Origin: Rhodospirillaceae bacterium
Lineage (GTDB): Bacteria; Pseudomonadota; Alphaproteobacteria; MPNO01; UBA2964
Reading direction: 5' to 3'
DNA: 8,940 nucleotides
NCBI GenBank assembly: GCA_002724505.1
Contig: PBOV01000130.1
Span: forward strand, 1 to 8,940
Of the stretch, positions 7,580 through 8,940 are shown piece by piece. Each line of letters opens with the position of its first letter. The stretch's first letter is position 1. The notes beneath the pieces were generated by a model, which was given only the letters and a program-made list of their open reading frames with translations, was not told where the DNA came from and searched no databases. The translations under genes and the position numbers were made by a program.

Positions 7580-7600
7580 AAACCTCCAAATTCGAGGTTT
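7580..7600 (+). repeat. Inverted repeat upstream of tldD
   Basis: AAACCTC and GAGGTTT form perfect seven-base arms around CAAATTC, ending 50 bases before the tldD start. It could be a hairpin in the tldD leader or an operator. On the minus strand the stem is followed by a run of five T, so it could also stop stray transcription coming from tldD antisense. Confidence 0.35.
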
Positions 7601-7636
7601 AATAGATTAAGCGCCAATTTTTTTAAATTCTCCACC

Positions 7637-7642
7637 GAAAGG
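7637..7642 (+). promoter_or_regulatory. Ribosome-binding site that fixes the GTG start of tldD
   Basis: GAAAGG stands eight bases before GTG at 7651. A TAA in frame at 7624-7626 excludes any earlier ATG, and the next in-frame ATG (7699) has no comparable site. The GTG is therefore the best start. Confidence 0.65.
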
Positions 7643-7650
7643 TTTTAACA

Positions 7651-8940
7651 GTGACCGTTTTAGCCAGAACAGACCAAATCTTTTTTGAAAAGGCCGGAAT
7701 GGACCGAGATCGGATCAACGGTATCGTTGGAAATGCGTTAGCCGGTGCCGATGACGGAGAACTATTTCTGGAATATCGTCAATCAGAAAGCCTAGCATAT
7801 GACGACGGCCGTCTGCGGAGCGCCTCGTTTGACACTACCCAAGGTTTCGGTTTGAGGGCGATAGCGGATGAAGCTATCGGCTATTCTCATGCCTCGGAGC
7901 TCTCAGAGGCGGCGATCAATAGAGCGGCAGAAACTGTCATAGGCGTGCAAGCGGGCCATAGCGGCACCGTTGCAGAAGCGCCTATGGGAACTAATCAATC
8001 TCTTTACACAGATACCAATCCACTTGGAGAGGTCAGTTTTGAAGACAAGGTATCGCTTTTGGCTCAGATTGACGCCTATGCTCGCGAAAAGGACCCGCGT
8101 GTAGCTCAGGTATCGACATCAATTTCTGGGGAGTGGCAGGCAGTCCAAATCATACGCGCTGACGGGGAACGGCTTGCTGATATTCGTCCGCTTGTAAGGC
8201 TCAACGTATCAATTGTCGCTGCGGAGGGTAGCCGCATGGAAACGGGAAGTCATGGAACAGGCGGGCGCACCGGTTACGCCAACTACATCGCCCCAGACCA
8301 GTGGCAAAAACAGGTTGATGAAGCTTTGCGTCAGGCATTAATTAATCTCGACTCGGTTGATACACCCGCAGGCGAAATGCAGGTAGTTCTTGGTCCCGGG
8401 TGGCCGGGTATCCTCTTACATGAGGCAATCGGTCATGGCCTGGAAGGTGATTTTAATCGCAAAAAGACTTCAGCTTTTTCTGGCCTCTTGGGAGAACGTG
8501 TTGCGTCAAAAGGTGTTACCGTCATAGACGACGGTACTATCAATGATCGCCGCGGGTCTCTCTCAATAGACGACGAAGGGACACCAACATCGAAGACAAC
8601 GCTCATCGAAGACGGCATTCTCGTCGGGTATATGCAGGATCGACAAAATGCTCGGCTTATGGGCATGTCGCCCACCGGCAATGGCCGTCGCGAGAGTTTT
8701 GCTCACGCCCCAATGCCCCGGATGACAAATACGTATATGACGAAAGGGAATAACTCGCCTGAAGAAATCTTAGCCTCAGTTAAGAACGGTCTATACGCAG
8801 TCAATTTTGGCGGAGGACAAGTTGACATAACGTCTGGAAAATTCGTTTTTACCGCATCAGAGGCCTATCTTATTGAGAATGGCAAAATTGGAGCCCCCGT
8901 CAAAGGCGCAACTTTAATTGGCAACGGACCAGATGCTCTT
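7651..8940 (+). CDS. tldD: TldD-family metalloprotease (3' end outside window)
   Basis: The frame is open for 430 codons from GTG to the window edge. The full E. coli protein has about 481 residues, so roughly the last 50 are missing. The zinc-binding motif HExxxH is present as HEAIGH at 257-262, followed by GLEGDFNRKKTSAFSG, the usual TldD context. Other family marks are GTPTSKTTLIEDG, MGMSPTGNGRRESFAHAP, PRMTNTYM, and VNFGGGQVDITSGKFVF toward the end. TldD works with TldE (PmbA) as a heterodimeric cytoplasmic protease that degrades unfolded peptides. It is known for maturing microcin B17 and for degrading the CcdA antitoxin in E. coli. It is transcribed divergently from ctaC, a neighbourhood seen in many Alphaproteobacteria, but no functional link to the oxidase is established. 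tldE is not in this window. Confidence 0.96.
   Translation, partial: MTVLARTDQIFFEKAGMDRDRINGIVGNALAGADDGELFLEYRQSESLAYDDGRLRSASFDTTQGFGLRAIADEAIGYSHASELSEAAINRAAETVIGVQAGHSGTVAEAPMGTNQSLYTDTNPLGEVSFEDKVSLLAQIDAYAREKDPRVAQVSTSISGEWQAVQIIRADGERLADIRPLVRLNVSIVAAEGSRMETGSHGTGGRTGYANYIAPDQWQKQVDEALRQALINLDSVDTPAGEMQVVLGPGWPGILLHEAIGHGLEGDFNRKKTSAFSGLLGERVASKGVTVIDDGTINDRRGSLSIDDEGTPTSKTTLIEDGILVGYMQDRQNARLMGMSPTGNGRRESFAHAPMPRMTNTYMTKGNNSPEEILASVKNGLYAVNFGGGQVDITSGKFVFTASEAYLIENGKIGAPVKGATLIGNGPDAL

Larger units (their letters stand above)
7317..7650. other. Divergent ctaC/tldD regulatory region
   Basis: This 334-base stretch separates the two divergent starts and contains no gene that I can support. 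From the ctaC side it holds a leader with a weak hairpin (7393-7420), a -10-like TATTAT (7438-7443), a GCGAC-N5-GTCGC dyad (7483-7497), and an AT-rich block with a 15-base palindrome (7521-7550). Next comes an inverted repeat at 7580-7600, and then the tldD ribosome-binding site GAAAGG (7637-7642), eight bases before its GTG. The promoters of both operons are presumably here. Confidence 0.85.

Noticed and set aside
8433..8681. An 82-codon minus-strand frame inside tldD.
   Set aside because: It lies wholly within the strongly supported tldD frame around and after the HEAIGH region and shows no family signature.

Overview
The window reads as part of an alphaproteobacterial chromosome of moderate GC content. 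Eight minus-strand genes form an aa3-type cytochrome c oxidase (complex IV) cluster in the order typical of that class: ctaC (subunit II), ctaD (subunit I), ctaB (heme O synthase), a 41-residue CoxF-like membrane protein, ctaG (Cox11-type CuB chaperone), ctaE (subunit III), a DUF983 protein and a SURF1 protein. A TldD-family protease gene diverges upstream of ctaC, an adjacency I know from other Alphaproteobacteria. Subunit I matches the Paracoccus-type enzyme with a constant offset of 16 residues at every catalytic site, so the oxidase looks fully functional. No mobile element, CRISPR array, RNA gene or foreign-looking block was seen.

Layout from left to right: positions 2-196 hold the C-terminal end of a plus-strand gene, probably nicotinate phosphoribosyltransferase. 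Its 3' end overlaps, tail to tail, a minus-strand EamA/DMT-type membrane transporter (162-1073). That transporter sits directly behind SURF1, sharing one base with its stop codon, so it is probably the last gene of the oxidase operon within this window. From there to 7316 all genes run on the minus strand with gaps of 76 bases or less and three start/stop overlaps (4, 8 and 1 bases). The 334-base divergent region 7317-7650 carries the control sequences, and tldD starts with GTG at 7651 and runs off the right edge.

How they work together: CtaC accepts electrons from cytochrome c through CuA, CtaD reduces oxygen at heme a3-CuB while pumping protons, and CtaE stabilises the core. CtaB makes the heme O precursor of heme A, CtaG loads CuB, and SURF1 helps insert heme a3. 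The CoxF-like and DUF983 proteins are conserved neighbours with poorly known roles. Heme A synthase (ctaA) and a Sco-type CuA chaperone are not in the window and must be encoded elsewhere if the enzyme is made.

The most useful observations outside the coding sequence are a GCGAC-N5-GTCGC dyad upstream of ctaC, which resembles the binding site of the RegA/PrrA/ActR/RegR redox response regulators, and a perfect 15-base palindrome further upstream. I see no evidence of a wholly new biological system here.
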